Position numbers and translations under genes: made by a program
Assembly: GCA_035048485.1 (NCBI GenBank)
Contig: CM068593.1
Location: 3,145,535 to 3,209,534, forward strand
Direction: 5' to 3'
Length of the DNA: 64,000 bases
Origin: Pteria penguin
Taxonomy: Eukaryota; Mollusca; Bivalvia; Pterioida; Pteriidae
Shown here: positions 24,951 to 35,345 of the stretch, in pieces
Numbering within the stretch: the first letter of the stretch is position 1
How the letters are laid out: every line of letters begins with the position of its first letter
Notes under the pieces: model-generated
Seen by the model: only the letters and a program-made list of their open reading frames with translations
The model's database searches: none
What the model was told of the DNA's origin: nothing

Positions 24951-27900
24951 TTTCCAACTTTAACTGGATTGGGGTTTTTTTTCTCAGTGTGAATCTATAC
25001 ATTTGATAAATTATGTCTCAGATTGATGACTTAAAAACGAAAACTTCCAATTACCTCCGAGATCTAACACCATAAATTTTCTGCCTTTGTTGAAGGACTG
25101 GAGTAAATCTCGACCCCGAAGTCCGACCAACATCTTCTTCGGTAACATTCGGCAGTATACGGCGGCGCATTCGGACTCATGTGCCAGTGTCAGGTTCTCC
25201 CCGGGAATACCTGCCTAAAATAGCAAACATTTCTGCATGATTATATAAGAAAACATGTAAAATATAGAAAAGAAAAGAATCGGGGGAATGATACGGAAAG
25301 GGGGGGGGGGGGCTATTTTACAATCGTATCCTTCCTTACAATTCCTGACATAACGGTCACCTTAGGGAAGATTTAAAACTGGTCTTTATACAGAAGTGAG
25401 CTTTACTCAAAAGTTAATTTCGCAATATTTTATAAGAGGGTCAACTCTTTTATCGGTAACAGTTGAGGCAGGTTTCAATGTATCGTGCCTTTTTTATCAA
25501 AATTAGCTAATAGGTGTAGTCTGGAAGTAACATGATGTTCAAATAAGTTCATGACGTCTTACTACGGTGGATACGAGGAAGAAATCCAGAAAATCAGAGA
25601 TTAGATCATGTTCAGTGGCGGATTTAGCCGCATATTTACTGGTAAAAATCCAGATTTTGAACCAAAACTGGCTGAGTAGTTTGGCGCCCCTCCCCCTTTT
25701 TCGGAAATCCTGGATCCGCCACTGATGTTCCCCAGTATAGCATACACGTTCACTGACAACATTCGTTATAAATACTCCACACGCAACCACTAAAGTACTC
25801 TGACACTGTCTAGTTATGCATTGTTGTGGACTAACACTGAGCAGATAGAAAATGAGACATTCACACAGAAGAAAAGATGGCCGAAATAACACCGAGCAGA
25901 TAGATAGTGTCACATATATACAGTAAAAGTGGCCGGGGTAACACCGAGCAGACGGATAGTGTCACATATATACAGAACAGGTGGCCGGAATAACACCGAG
26001 CAGACAGATACTGTCACATATATACAGTACAGGTGACCGGAGTAACACCGAGTAGACAGATAGTGTCACATATATACAGAACAGGTGGCCGGAGTAACAC
26101 CGAGCAGACAGATAGTGTCACATATATACAGAACAGGTGGCCGGAGTAACACCGAGCAGACAGATAGTGTCACATATATACAGAACAGGTGGCCGGAGTA
26201 ACACCGAGCAGACAGATAGTGTCACATATATACAGAACAGGTGGCCGGAGTAACACCCAGCAGACAGATAGTGTCAGATATATACAGAGCAGGTGGCCGG
26301 TGTAACACCGAGCAGACAGATACTGTCACATATATACATAACAGGTGTCCGGAGTAACACCGAGCAGACAGATACTGTCACATATATACAGAACAGGTGG
26401 CCGGAGTAACACCCAGCAGACGGATAGTGTCAGATATATACAGAGCAGGTGGCCGGTGTTACACCGAGCAGACAGATAGTGTCACATATATACAGAACAG
26501 GTGTCCGGAGTAACACCGAGCAGACAGATACTGTCACATATATACAGAACAGGTTGCCGGAATAACACCGAGCAGACATTGAGATAGCGTCACATATATA
26601 CAGAGCAGGTGTCCTAAAGGTGTAAGTTTCTCCCGTTTGCTAGTCACATTCTCCAAGTATCATCGCACCTATATATACAAAGGTTACCTGAGGGATAACT
26701 TAAAACTGACCGACATGCAGAGGTGACATTCATACAAAGGTTCATTTTACAATAAGTATAGGTGACCGTTAAAGCAAGTTCCATAGTATAACGAGAAAAT
26801 TATTTATGTCCACTGACGCTTCCCTCATGAACTGCTTTGAGGAGTCAGTCCACATGACTGGCAGGATGAGGAAGAAGTGACCTTTATAGAAAATGACCTC
26901 GTTTTAGAGGTGACCGTTAAGACAAGTGTCATAGTAGTATGAGATAATTATTTACGTCTATCGCCGCTTCCCTCATGAACTGCTTTGAGGAGTCGGTCCA
27001 TATTGCTGGCACGGTGAGGATGAAGTGGATGTCCTCTATAGTGTAGCCACATTGCTTGGATAGTCCACGCATGATCTCCATCTTGAGGTAGTTGATGGCC
27101 ATACTGAATATCGTCAGTGCCGGCACCTGTTTGCCGTCGATGTCCTCAAGTGTTCGCTTACGGGTCACATCCTGTGGACATTATTTTAAAATGATCAGTA
27201 ATAGATCTAAACGATCTTATTCGAGTTAAATCTACAATATTTATGCTAAAACATTATGGTGGCATGTGCGCATAGAAAAAAAAATCAAAATCAAAAACAT
27301 TCTGTCAGCCATAAGTTTACACATATGGCTAAAAGAGTTTTAATTATATATATATATACACCAGCGGACGTCCATGTAGGTGCATATGTTATATATGTTG
27401 TAAATTTAAACCGTGCGGCGGCTTCGCCTAGCCTACAAAGCATGCCGCATATAACGTCACGCCACAAAGACAGCCCTAAAAAGGTTGTTCCAATGACGTC
27501 CATATATTACGGCATGCTTAGCAGACACCGGAAATAAAGTTATGATTTGAAACTGGTTGCACGTGGCTCTGTTCCGAGGTGGGGATATCACATCCTCGAC
27601 ACCAGGGAACGTCCATGTAGGTGCATATGTTATATATGATGTCGAGGATGTGATATTTATGATATTGTAAATGATAAATGCAATGTTTGATAAAGTAAAT
27701 TACCCCCCCCCCCCCCCCCTTGACGTGTTGAGAAATGACAGAAACATTAACGAATTTTATAGAAGGATGAATTTTACACAGCATTTATAAAGATATAGTT
27801 ATTTTCAACAACACCCCCCCCCCCCCAAAAGAAAGAAAGAAAAAGAAAAGCGAAAAGGGCCATGTCTCCAAAATTTCTGAGGAGTTCAATCTTTTCATTT

Positions 27901-29668
27901 ACTGATGACCAATAATGTAAAGAAATCAACCCAAAACATACCAATTGTCCTTGCAGTTTCAGTTTGAACTTTTGGAAGAAGTACCATTCTTTGTTTATGC
28001 CTTTCTGACAGAGTTCTGCATACTTCTGTTCGGCATCATACCCGAAAGCAAAGAACTTCTGATCAGGATTGAGCAGTACTGTGGTGGGAGCTTTAAGTGA
28101 CATTCCGGAAGTGCCTTTCACGGACCAGTGATTTGTCATGATGCGCAGGGGTTTGATTTCAAAGTCATGGCGCAAGGAGTAAGCATATCCTGAAAATAAA
28201 TATATACAGCTATAAGCACGGGAACAAATTATATAGATATAACACAGGAACATATTATATAAATATAACACAGGAACATATTATATAGATATAACACAGG
28301 AACATATTATATAGATATAACACAGGAACATATTATATAGATATAACACAGGAACATATTATATAGATATCACACAGGAATATATTATATAAATATAACA
28401 CAGGAACATATTATATAGATATAACACAGGAACATATTATATTGATATAAACACAGGAACATATTATATATATATAAGACAGGAACATATTATATAGATA
28501 TAACACAGGAACATATTATATAAATATAACACAGGAACATATTATATAGATATAACACAGGAACATACTATATTGATATAAACACAGGAACATATGTATA
28601 TAGCCATAAACACAGGGACATATGTACAATGGCGTTTTGTCTTTCAAATGAAACACAGAAAACCGAGGTCCCGCGTCACGGTATGGAACGCTCACTGCTT
28701 CGGGTGGGTCCGTTGATCCCTGACTGTTTCGGATGGGTCCGTTGATCCCTCATTGCTTGGGGTGGGTCGGTTGATCCCTCACTGCTTCGGGTGGGTCCGT
28801 TGATCCCTCACTGCTTCGGGTGGGTCCGTTAATCCCTCACAGCTTCGGTTGGGTCCGATGATCCCGCACTGCTTCGGGTGGGTCAGAACATTTGGTGGGT
28901 CCAGTCAGAGCTTCGGGTGGGTAAAATCAGAGCTTTTGGTGGGTTCAGTCAGAGCTTTTGGTGGGTCTAGTTAGAGCTTCGGGTGGGTCCAGTCAGAGTT
29001 TTGGTGGGTCCAGTCAGAGCTTTTAATGGCTTGAGTCAGAGCTTTTGGTGGAGCCAGTCAGAGCTTTTGGTGGGTCCAGTCAGAGCATTTGGTTGGTCCA
29101 GTCAGAGCTTTTGGTGGGTCCAGTCAGAGTTTTGGTGGGTCCAGTAAGAGCTTTTGATGGGTCCAGTCAGAGGTTTTGGTGGTTCCATTCAGAGCTTTTG
29201 GTGGATTCAATCAGAGCTTTTGATAGGTCCAGTCAGAGCTTCGGGTGGGTCCAGTCAGAGCTTCGGGTGGGTGGCTTCAGTCAGAGCTTTTGGTGGGTCC
29301 AGTCAGAGCTTTTGGTTGGTAAAGTCAGAGCTTTTGGGTCCAGTCAGAACTTTTGGTGGGTCCAGTCAGAACTTTTGGTGGGTCCAGTCAGAGCTTCTTG
29401 ACACGAATAGCCTAATTCAAATCTTAAAGTGATAGTTTTAAATTTCAAGTATATTCATCAGTGTAATTGATACAGTGAGAAATTAGGATGGTTGATCTTT
29501 AGAACCTGAGTATGTAGTCCCGAAGTCCAGTGCGGCCACCACCAGTTTGTTTTTCTTATGCTCATTGATGATCATGTAGTTCTTTTTTGCATCCTGTTTG
29601 GATCCCCCTGCTTTCGCTGCTGCTTTGGACTCGCATCGTGGCGTAACACCATCCTTCTTGTCGGCCAT
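22460..29668 (-). CDS. HSPA12-like Hsp70 family ATPase (621 aa, five exons)
   Basis: Five exons join with perfect phase: 29668-29506, 28189-27942, 27171-26956, 25214-25055 and 23538-22460, giving 1866 nt with stop. The product has the Hsp70/actin nucleotide-binding fold of the HSPA12 subfamily. Phosphate-1 is ALDFGTTYSG (46-55), then TVPAIW (190-195), phosphate-2 LDLGGGTCD (259-267), GGSWGG (287-292) and the adenosine motif LLVGGFTESPLV (423-434). HSPA12 proteins lack the canonical Hsp70 substrate-binding domain and EEVD tail; this protein likewise ends in a short unrelated C-terminus. HSPA12 genes are expanded in bivalves and often implicated in stress and immune responses (family knowledge). 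HSPA12A versus B cannot be assigned. Introns carry several minisatellites and a MITE. Confidence 0.93.
23539..23920. other. HSPA12-like intron 4, unique part
   Basis: Intronic sequence with no gene. GTTACCATGACAACC near 23756 is a short near-palindrome without other support. Confidence 0.5.
23921..24445. repeat. 60-bp minisatellite, about 8.5 copies
   Basis: Units contain CCACCACCATATAGGTGACA. The period is exactly 60 bp for the first five units (CCACCACCAT at 23991, 24051, 24111 and onward), then 59. Open frames on both strands arise from the period being divisible by 3. It lies in HSPA12-like intron 4. Confidence 0.96.
24446..24860. other. HSPA12-like intron 4, middle
   Basis: Intronic AT-rich sequence. 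Nothing recognisable. Confidence 0.5.
24862..24946. repeat. (TA)n microsatellite
   Basis: About 42 uninterrupted TA dinucleotides, about 110 bp from exon 4. Confidence 0.97.
25055..25214 (-). CDS. HSPA12-like gene, exon 4
   Basis: Acceptor GCTATTTTAG, donor CGGAG|GTAAT; 53 codons plus one base. Encodes AGIPGENLTLAHESECAAVY and ends FMVLDLG, so the phosphate-2 motif is split between exons 4 and 5. Confidence 0.93.
25613..25724 (+). mobile_element. CAGTGGCGGAT-type MITE, copy 3
   Basis: 112 bp from CAGTGGCGGATTTAGC to TCCTGGATCCGCCACTG. It is flanked by the perfect 5-bp direct repeat ATGTT (25608-25612 and 25725-25729), a plausible target-site duplication. Inserted in HSPA12-like intron 3. 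Confidence 0.85.
25830..26625. repeat. 52-bp minisatellite, about 15 copies
   Basis: Units contain TAACACCGAGCAGACAGATA followed by GTGTCACATATATACAGAAC. The left end is degenerate. Lies in HSPA12-like intron 3. Confidence 0.96.
26763..26890 (-). pseudogene. Decayed duplicate of HSPA12-like exon 3 3' end
   Basis: This block repeats 26911-27038 at an offset of about 148 bp, covering roughly 75 bp of exon 3 and 50 bp of downstream intron. Translated on the minus strand it still reads MWTDSSKQFMREASVD. The donor has changed from GAC|GTAAAT to GAC|ATAAAT, and the exon's 5' half and acceptor are absent. It is unlikely to be spliced. Confidence 0.85.
26956..27171 (-). CDS. HSPA12-like gene, exon 3
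   Basis: Acceptor GTCCACAG, donor GAC|GTAAAT; 72 whole codons, residues 138-209. Contains TVPAIW and KQFMREAA, the hallmark segment of HSPA12 proteins. A decayed partial copy of this exon's 3' end lies 148 bp downstream at 26763-26890. Confidence 0.93.
27367..27657. repeat. Short duplicated segment and hairpin in HSPA12-like intron 2
   Basis: CGTCCATGTAGGTGCATATG recurs at about 27369 and 27610. Between and after, ATATCACATCCTCGACA (27585) and TGTCGAGGATGTGATAT (about 27640) form an inverted repeat with a 38-bp loop. Confidence 0.7.
27942..28189 (-). CDS. HSPA12-like gene, exon 2
   Basis: Acceptor TTTATTTTCAG, donor AATTG|GTATG. It supplies two bases of a split Gly and residues 56-137 (YAYSLRHDFEIKPL onward), including the APTTVLLN strand and the FFAFGYDAEQKY segment typical of HSPA12. 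Confidence 0.92.
28225..28625. repeat. 26-bp minisatellite, about 15 copies
   Basis: Units of AACACAGGAACATATTATAT plus AGATAT. Begins about 35 bp upstream of HSPA12-like exon 2's acceptor. Confidence 0.96.
28634..28730 (+). mobile_element. SINE body fragment (5' part)
   Basis: GTCTTTCAAATGAAACACAG, then ACCGAGGTCCCGCGTCACGG and CACTGCTTCGGGTGGGTCCG match the central part of the SINE copy at 56993. The matching 3' tail is found about 3 kb away at 31690-31795. Confidence 0.8.
28690..28880. repeat. 29-bp tandem repeat grown from SINE body
   Basis: Six or so copies of CACTGCTTCGGGTGGGTCCG plus TTGATCCCT. This unit is itself a segment of the SINE body, so the array appears to be an internal expansion of the element. 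Confidence 0.85.
28880..29398. repeat. 22-bp minisatellite, intron 1 block
   Basis: Units GGTGGGTCCAGTCAGAGCTT plus TT or CG. Continuous with the 29-bp SINE-derived repeat. The block 29004-29398 is repeated almost exactly at 31099-31493. Confidence 0.95.
29506..29668 (-). CDS. HSPA12-like gene, coding exon 1
   Basis: It encodes residues 1-54 plus one base, starting MADKKDGVTPRCESK with a Lys/Ala-rich leader and ending in DFGTTYS. The donor is CTCAG|GTTCT. Eight bases upstream of the ATG is TTTTTCTAG, a good 3' splice site, so a non-coding 5' exon further upstream is likely (inference). The exon is flanked on both sides by the same 22-bp minisatellite. Confidence 0.9.
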
Positions 29669-29835
29669 TTTTAAACTAGAAAAATTAGAACGTCAATTTG
29701 TTATACTGATGATTAAATGTCACATGCCACACCAAATGCTATACTGCAAAAACAAACAAGTAAATAAAAAACAAACAAAGAAAAACAGAGTCGCTGAATC
29801 TCAGTCAGTAAGACGCTTTGGTCGTAATCGACATC

Positions 29836-31697
29836 CAGTCAGAGCTTTTGGTGGTTCGAGTCGGATTTGGTGGGTCCAGTCAGAGCTTTAGGTGGGTCCA
29901 GTCAGAGCTTCGGGTGGGTCCAGTCAGAGCTTTTGGCGGGTTTAGTCAGAGGTTTTGGTGGGTCCAGTCAGAGCTTTTGGTGGGTCTAGTTAGAGCTTCG
30001 GGTGGGTCCAGTCAGAACATTTGGTGGGTCCAGTCAGAGCTTCGGGTGGGTAAAATCAGAGCTTTTGGTGGGTTCAGTCAGAGCTTTTGGTGGGTCTAGT
30101 TAGAGCTTCGGGTGGGCCCAGTCAAAGCTTTTGATGGGTTCAGTCAGAGCTTTTGGTGTGTCCAGTCAGAGTTTTTGGTGGGTCTAGTTAGAGCTTCGGG
30201 TGGGTTCAGTCAAAGCTTTTGGTGGGTCGAGTCAGAGCTTTTGGTGGGTCCAGTCAGAGCTTTTGGTGGGTCAAGTCAGAGCTTTCGGTGGATCCAATCA
30301 GAGTTTTTGGTGGGTTCAGTCAGAGCTTCGGTGGGTCCAGTCATAGCTTTTGGTAGGTCCAGTCAGAGCTTCGGGTGGGTCCAATCAGAGCTTTTGGTGA
30401 GTCCAGTCAGAGCTTTTGATGGGTCCAGTCAGAGCTTTTGGTAGGTCCAGTCAGAGTATTTGGTGGGTCTAGTCAGAGCATTTGGTGGGTATACTCAGAG
30501 CTTTTGGTGGGTCCAATCAGAGCTTTTGGTGGGTCCTGTCAGAGCCTCGGGTGGGTCCAGTCAGAGTTTTGGTGGGTCCAGTAAGAGCTTTTGGTGGGTC
30601 CAGTCAGAGTTTTATTGGGTCCAGTAAGAGCTTTTGATGGGTCCAGTCAGAGTTTTTGGTAGGTCCAGTCAGAGCTTTTGGTGGGTCCAGTCAGAGCTTT
30701 TAGTGGTTCCGTTCAGAGCTTTTGGTGCGTTCAATCAGAGCTTTTGGTGGGTCCACTCAGGGCTTCGGGTGGGTCCAGTTAGAGCTTTTGGTGGGTCCAG
30801 TCAGAGCTTTTGGTGGGTCCAGTCAGAGCTTTTGGTGGGTCCAGTCAGAGCTTCGGGTGGGTCCAGTCAGAGCTTTTGGTGGGTCCAGTCAGAGCTTCGG
30901 GTGGGTCCAGTTAGAGCTATTGATGGGTCCAGTCAGAGCTTTTGGTGGGTCCAGTCAGAGCTTTTGGTGGGTCCAGTCAGAGCGTTTGGTGGGTCAAATC
31001 AGAACTTTTGAAGGGTCCAGTCAGAGCCTTTGGTGGGTCCAGTCAAAGCTTTTGGTGTGTCCAGTCATAGCTTCGGGTGGGTCCAGTTAGAGCTATTGAT
31101 GGGTCCAGTCAGAGCTTTTAATGGCTTGAGTCAGAGCTTTTGGTGGAACCACTCAGAGCTTTTGGTGGGTCCAGTCAGAGCATTTGGTTGGTCCAGTCAG
31201 AGCTTTTGGTGGGTCCAGTCAGAGTTTTGGTGGGTCCAGTAAGAGCTTTTGATGGGTCCAGTCAGAGGTTTTGGTGGTTCCATTCAGAGCTTTTTGTGGA
31301 TTCAATCAGAGCTTTTGATGGGTCCAGTCAGAGCTTCGGGTGGGTCCAGTCAGAGCTTCGGGTGGGTGGCTTCAGTCAGAGCTTTTGGTGGGTCCAGTCA
31401 GAGCTTTTGGTTGGTAAAGTCAGAGCTTTTGGGTCCAGTCAGAACTTTTGGTGGGTCCAGTCAGAACTTTTGGTGGGTCCAGTCAGAGCTTCTGGTGGGT
31501 GCAGTCAAAGCTTTGGGTGGGTGCAGTCAAAGCTTTTGGTAGGTCCAGTCAGAGGTTTTGGGTCCAGTCAGAGCTTTTGGTGGGTCCAGTCAAAGCTTCG
31601 AGTTGGTCCAGTCAGGGCTTCGTGTGGGGACTAGTCAGAGCTTCGGGTGGGTCCAGTTAGAGCTTTTAGTGTGTCCAGTCAGAGCTGTTGGTGGGTC
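29836..31697. repeat. 22-bp minisatellite, block upstream of HSPA12-like exon 1
   Basis: About 84 copies of the same 22-bp unit as in intron 1. It ends by running into a SINE tail (GGGTCCGTTACGCAGGTCTA). Several open frames with SELLVGPVRAF-like repeats are artefacts of the repeat. Confidence 0.96.
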
Positions 31698-31795
31698 CGT
31701 TACGCAGGTCTAAATTTTTGTGCGTTCATCAGTCAGATGCTGTTACAGTAGAAGTGAATTAATTTTGACGTAACGTAAACCAAGACAAAAACCAA
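31690..31795 (+). mobile_element. SINE tail fragment
   Basis: GGTCTAAATTTTTGTGCGTT, CATCAGTCAGATG and TTGACGTAACGTAAAC align in order with the SINE 3' part at 10455 (minus strand) and 57170. Same orientation as the 28634 fragment. Confidence 0.75.
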
Positions 31796-31839
31796 AAATA
31801 AAAAAAAACATCGTCGTTGTACCCTTGCACAATCTTGTG

Positions 31840-32530
31840 CAGTGAGGGATATTTCTTTTTACGAAGCGTGACGATTGTGTGCAGTGAGGGAAATTTCTTC
31901 CTTTGCAGCGGGCCGATTGTGTGCAGTGAGGGAAATTTCTTCCTATGCAGCGTGCCGATTGTGTGCAGTGAGGGAAATTTCTTCCTTTGCAGCGTGCCGA
32001 TTGTGTGCAGTGAGGGAATTTTCTTCCTTTGCAGCGTGTCGATTGTGTGCAGTGAGGGAAATTTCTTCCTTTGCATCGTGCCGATTGTGTGCAGTGAGGG
32101 AAATTTCTTCCTTTGCATCATGCCGATTGTGTGCAGTGAGGGAAATTTCTTCCTTTGCATCGTGCCGATTGTGTGCAGTGAGGGAAATTTCTTCCTTTGC
32201 AGCGGGTCGATTCTGTGCAGTGAGGGATATTTCTCACTATGCATCCAACCGACCCTGTGTACTGAGGGAAATTTCTTGCTGTGCAGCGGGTCGATCGTAT
32301 GCAGTGAGGAAAATTTCTCCATTTGCAGCGGGTCGAATTTATGCACCAAGGGATACTTCTTCTTATGTGGCTGGTCGACCCTATGCATTGAGGGATAGTT
32401 TTCCCTATGAAGCGGGCCGATCCTGTACAATGAGAGAAATTTCTTCCTTTGCAGCGAGCTGACCCTGTGCAGTGAGGGTAATTTCTTCCAATGCAGCGGG
32501 ACGACACTATGCAATGAGCGTTATTTCTTG
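31840..32530. repeat. 42-bp minisatellite, about 16 copies
   Basis: Units GTGTGCAGTGAGGGAAATTT plus CTTCCTTTGCAGCGTGCCGATT. Because 42 is 14 codons, several frames on both strands stay open (up to 251 residues on the minus strand). I treat these as artefacts. Confidence 0.95.
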
Positions 32531-32669
32531 CTATGCAGAGGGCCGATCATAATAGTTATGAGAACATATATACGTGTAAGAATTCAGTGCAGCATGCGCG
32601 CATGCGCGACAACTTACGTCCCTTTAGTGATGATTAAGCCCCATATTGTTGACAGCATCCTCCTAACGC

Positions 32670-32790
32670 ATAGCACAGATTTCAACATACGCCACAGATG
32701 AACCTATGTCACAGATGAACCTATGTCACAGATGAAACTATGCAACATACTAGGCTATGCCAAACACCAACCTATGCCACCGACCAACCC
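32670..32790. repeat. About 17-bp degenerate repeat
   Basis: Copies of CTATGTCACAGATGAAC and relatives, about five to six in number. Confidence 0.7.
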
Positions 32791-34439
32791 CTATACTGAG
32801 GGGTTCCGAATTCTACTGCCGTTTTCGATTATGCGATCTCATCCGCAAAGCACGACACAGCGAGTCTATGGAAGGGTTCGAACTTGGAATCACTCGGCAT
32901 CTAGACAAACTCTCCAAAGGCGGCTTCTGTTACTAGATTTCTGAGTGCGGATTCAGTATGACAATTATTAAAGTATTAAGGAATATTGTACATTTATCCG
33001 ACATGCCAAAAAATGAAAATCTCTTAAGGGCTTTAGACTCTTTTCTATGAAGATTCCTTTCAAAACACGAAATTTACATAATGACTTTTAACCGTGTTTA
33101 AAAACAGGTTGCTTTAATGCTATTTTCAGCACAGATTTCTTTATAAAACAAAGTGTAGGCTTATGTAAGTAAGTAAAAACCCTCAATTATAACTGTACAC
33201 ATACAGACCTTATCTAAGTATGTTAATTCCCATCTTCGGCATATTACGAGAACGTCATAAAAATGGCTGCTATGATACTATGTATATATACTTACACAAT
33301 CTCCTCGTGATTGGTAACCCTTGTTGAGGGAGCGGGTAATCGGAGACTTGGCATGCTGCTAGGCCCGACCATGCACTTGCAATGTGAACCCGAAATGCAC
33401 AGTTTGAATTTCTGTCAAATTTTTTAATGCGATTATATGTCGCGCTCGATCAGTGCGTCAATTTAAATCCTCACATCTCTCCTGTTCGAAAAAACCGTTG
33501 TGGTAATTGTGAAATATTGTTATTTTACGCCATGTAAGCTTATGCACTCCCTCCGTTCCCAAAGGTTGGGTAGTGGTAACTCAAAGAATAAAATATGCCG
33601 AAATATGCAAATTTCCTTATTAATTTAAACACGATATAAAATAAGAGATCCATAAAATTCCGTAATCGGATTAAAACGGAAGCGGCTTATCGCATCTAAT
33701 GTAACTTTGAATGTTCAATATGAGATTTTACGATTAAAAGCGCCGTTGACCTTTTGTGTTTTGTTTAGACTCAAAGTCTCGGCGGATTATCAGAGGCAGT
33801 ACAGTCAGGGTAAATCAAGAAGAATTGGGTTATGATATTTGTTTTATTTATGAGGACAATGCGATCTTCAGTGCTAATTGCACTTAGAGCAGAGTATGTG
33901 TATTGTTAACAAAAAGCTTCAAGGGCATGTATTATTGACTGTAATGTAAACTATGTATTGATAAAACCCAGGCTGTTGAGGAACCTTGTCTACCGAGGCC
34001 AGGTGTCGACTCTGACAATGGACCTACATTTCATTCTACATGTAGATTGATCAGGTCAGCTGTTACCTCTATGAAGGAGGGGCGTATAAAACCTACTATC
34101 CACTCCGAGGACAGTAAGTCAGCTGAACATAATTTTATTATAGCAGCTTATATTAAAGCCCTCTATGCCATAACTGGAAAGGTATCGTTGCTTTCAATAG
34201 CATAAGATTTCATTGGAGTTATTTCCCTTGTGACAAGTTGTCCGCTATCTATAACGAATAAAATTTGATATCTGTGCATCAATGCATCAATGCGTCAAAT
34301 CATAAGATAAATATTCATTATTTAGTGAACAACGGATACTTCTTTAATCCATTTCATTGCCTACAAAAAAACATGTATAAAGTCACCAATGTTAATTATG
34401 GCCTATCCTCCATGATGAATGAAATCAGCAACCAGAGTT
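32791..34439. other. Intergenic region between HSPA12-like and TRPC-like genes
   Basis: About 1.6 kb of AT-rich sequence. It may include the HSPA12-like promoter and any non-coding 5' exon. I could not identify either. Confidence 0.4.
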
Positions 34440-34910
34440 ATCTGTAGCCTTCACCTCTAATGAGGGACCAAGGTCATTAGCAGCCTCTATCGCTGACAGA
34501 GGTCACGTTCGTCGCTGCCCACATTAGACGAGTGACCGTAATAGTCGAGTCAGCAATCAGTTATCTGTACCCTTTCACCTCTAATGAGGTTCTAAGGTCA
34601 ATCGCAGCTTCTATCGCTGACCGAGGTCATTCGTCGCTGCTCACATTAGATGAGTGACCGTAATAGTCGAGTCAGCAATCAGTTATCTGTACCCTTTCAC
34701 CTCTAATGAGGATATTAGGTCAATCGCAGCTTCTATCGCTGACCGAGGTCATTCGTCGCTGCTCACATTAGACGAGTGACCGTAATAGTCGCGTCAGCAA
34801 TCAGTGATTTTACCTCTAATGAGGGACCAAGGTCGATCGCAGCTTCTATCTCTGACCGAGGTTTTTCGTCGCTGCCCACATTAGACGAGTGACCGTAATA
34901 GTCGAGTATA
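34440..34910. repeat. About 121-bp tandem repeat, 4 copies
   Basis: GAGTGACCGTAATAGTCG recurs at about 34530, 34652, 34774 and 34888, with intervals near 121, 122 and 114 bp. The rightmost copy overlaps a coding-like frame on the minus strand. Confidence 0.9.
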
Positions 34911-34973
34911 TCTGTAGCGTTGGATAAGTTGTAATTGTCCACAGATGACCCGGATGATACATAGTCGCTTAAT
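34763..34973 (-). CDS. Candidate exon, coding-like frame, function unknown
   Basis: The minus-strand frame begins after a weak 3' splice site (TTTTGATGTTCTTTGAAG) and reads KLSDYVSSGSSVDNY, then a Ser/Asp/Asn/Tyr-rich stretch (DILDYYGHSSNVGSDE), ending TVTRLM and TGA at 34763-34765. Composition is more protein-like than neighbouring spurious frames. No ATG opens it and no partner exon was found. In the other three copies of the 121-bp repeat the frame is broken by indels. It could be an alternative last exon, or chance. Confidence 0.2.
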
Positions 34974-35064
34974 TTCTTCAAAGAACATCAAAAGTCCATT
35001 CTCTATTTGACACTCAGTCTCTGAATCTTTCTGTTTTTCTCTCACTTTCTTTGCGTCTCTCATA

Positions 35065-35345
35065 TTTCCTCTGTCTTCACTGCATGCCAGTTTGTCTTTT
35101 AATCCTGAATTTTCTTTCTCCGCAACGTTTTCTATGTGTGTTTTTCAGTCCGTGTTTATCTCTTTCACTCTATTTACAGGTCTCTCTCTCTCAGTGCATC
35201 CCTCTCTCTTCCAGTACATCCTTCTTTCTCTTTTCTTTTCTCTTTACTAGTACATCTCTCTCTCTCTTTCTCTCAGTCCATCCCTCTCCCTTCCAGAACA
35301 TCTTCTCTCTTCTCTCTCTACTAGTACATCTCTCTCTCTCTCGGT
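35065..35345. repeat. Pyrimidine-rich (TC)n low-complexity region
   Basis: TCTCTC-rich sequence with a repeated CAGTACATC/CTAGTACATC motif. Open frames are artefacts. Confidence 0.8.

Noticed and set aside
28880..31697. Multiple frames with SELLVGPVRAFGGSSQ repeats
   Set aside because: Overlapping frames of the 22-bp minisatellite; all phases are used in turn because the period is not divisible by 3.
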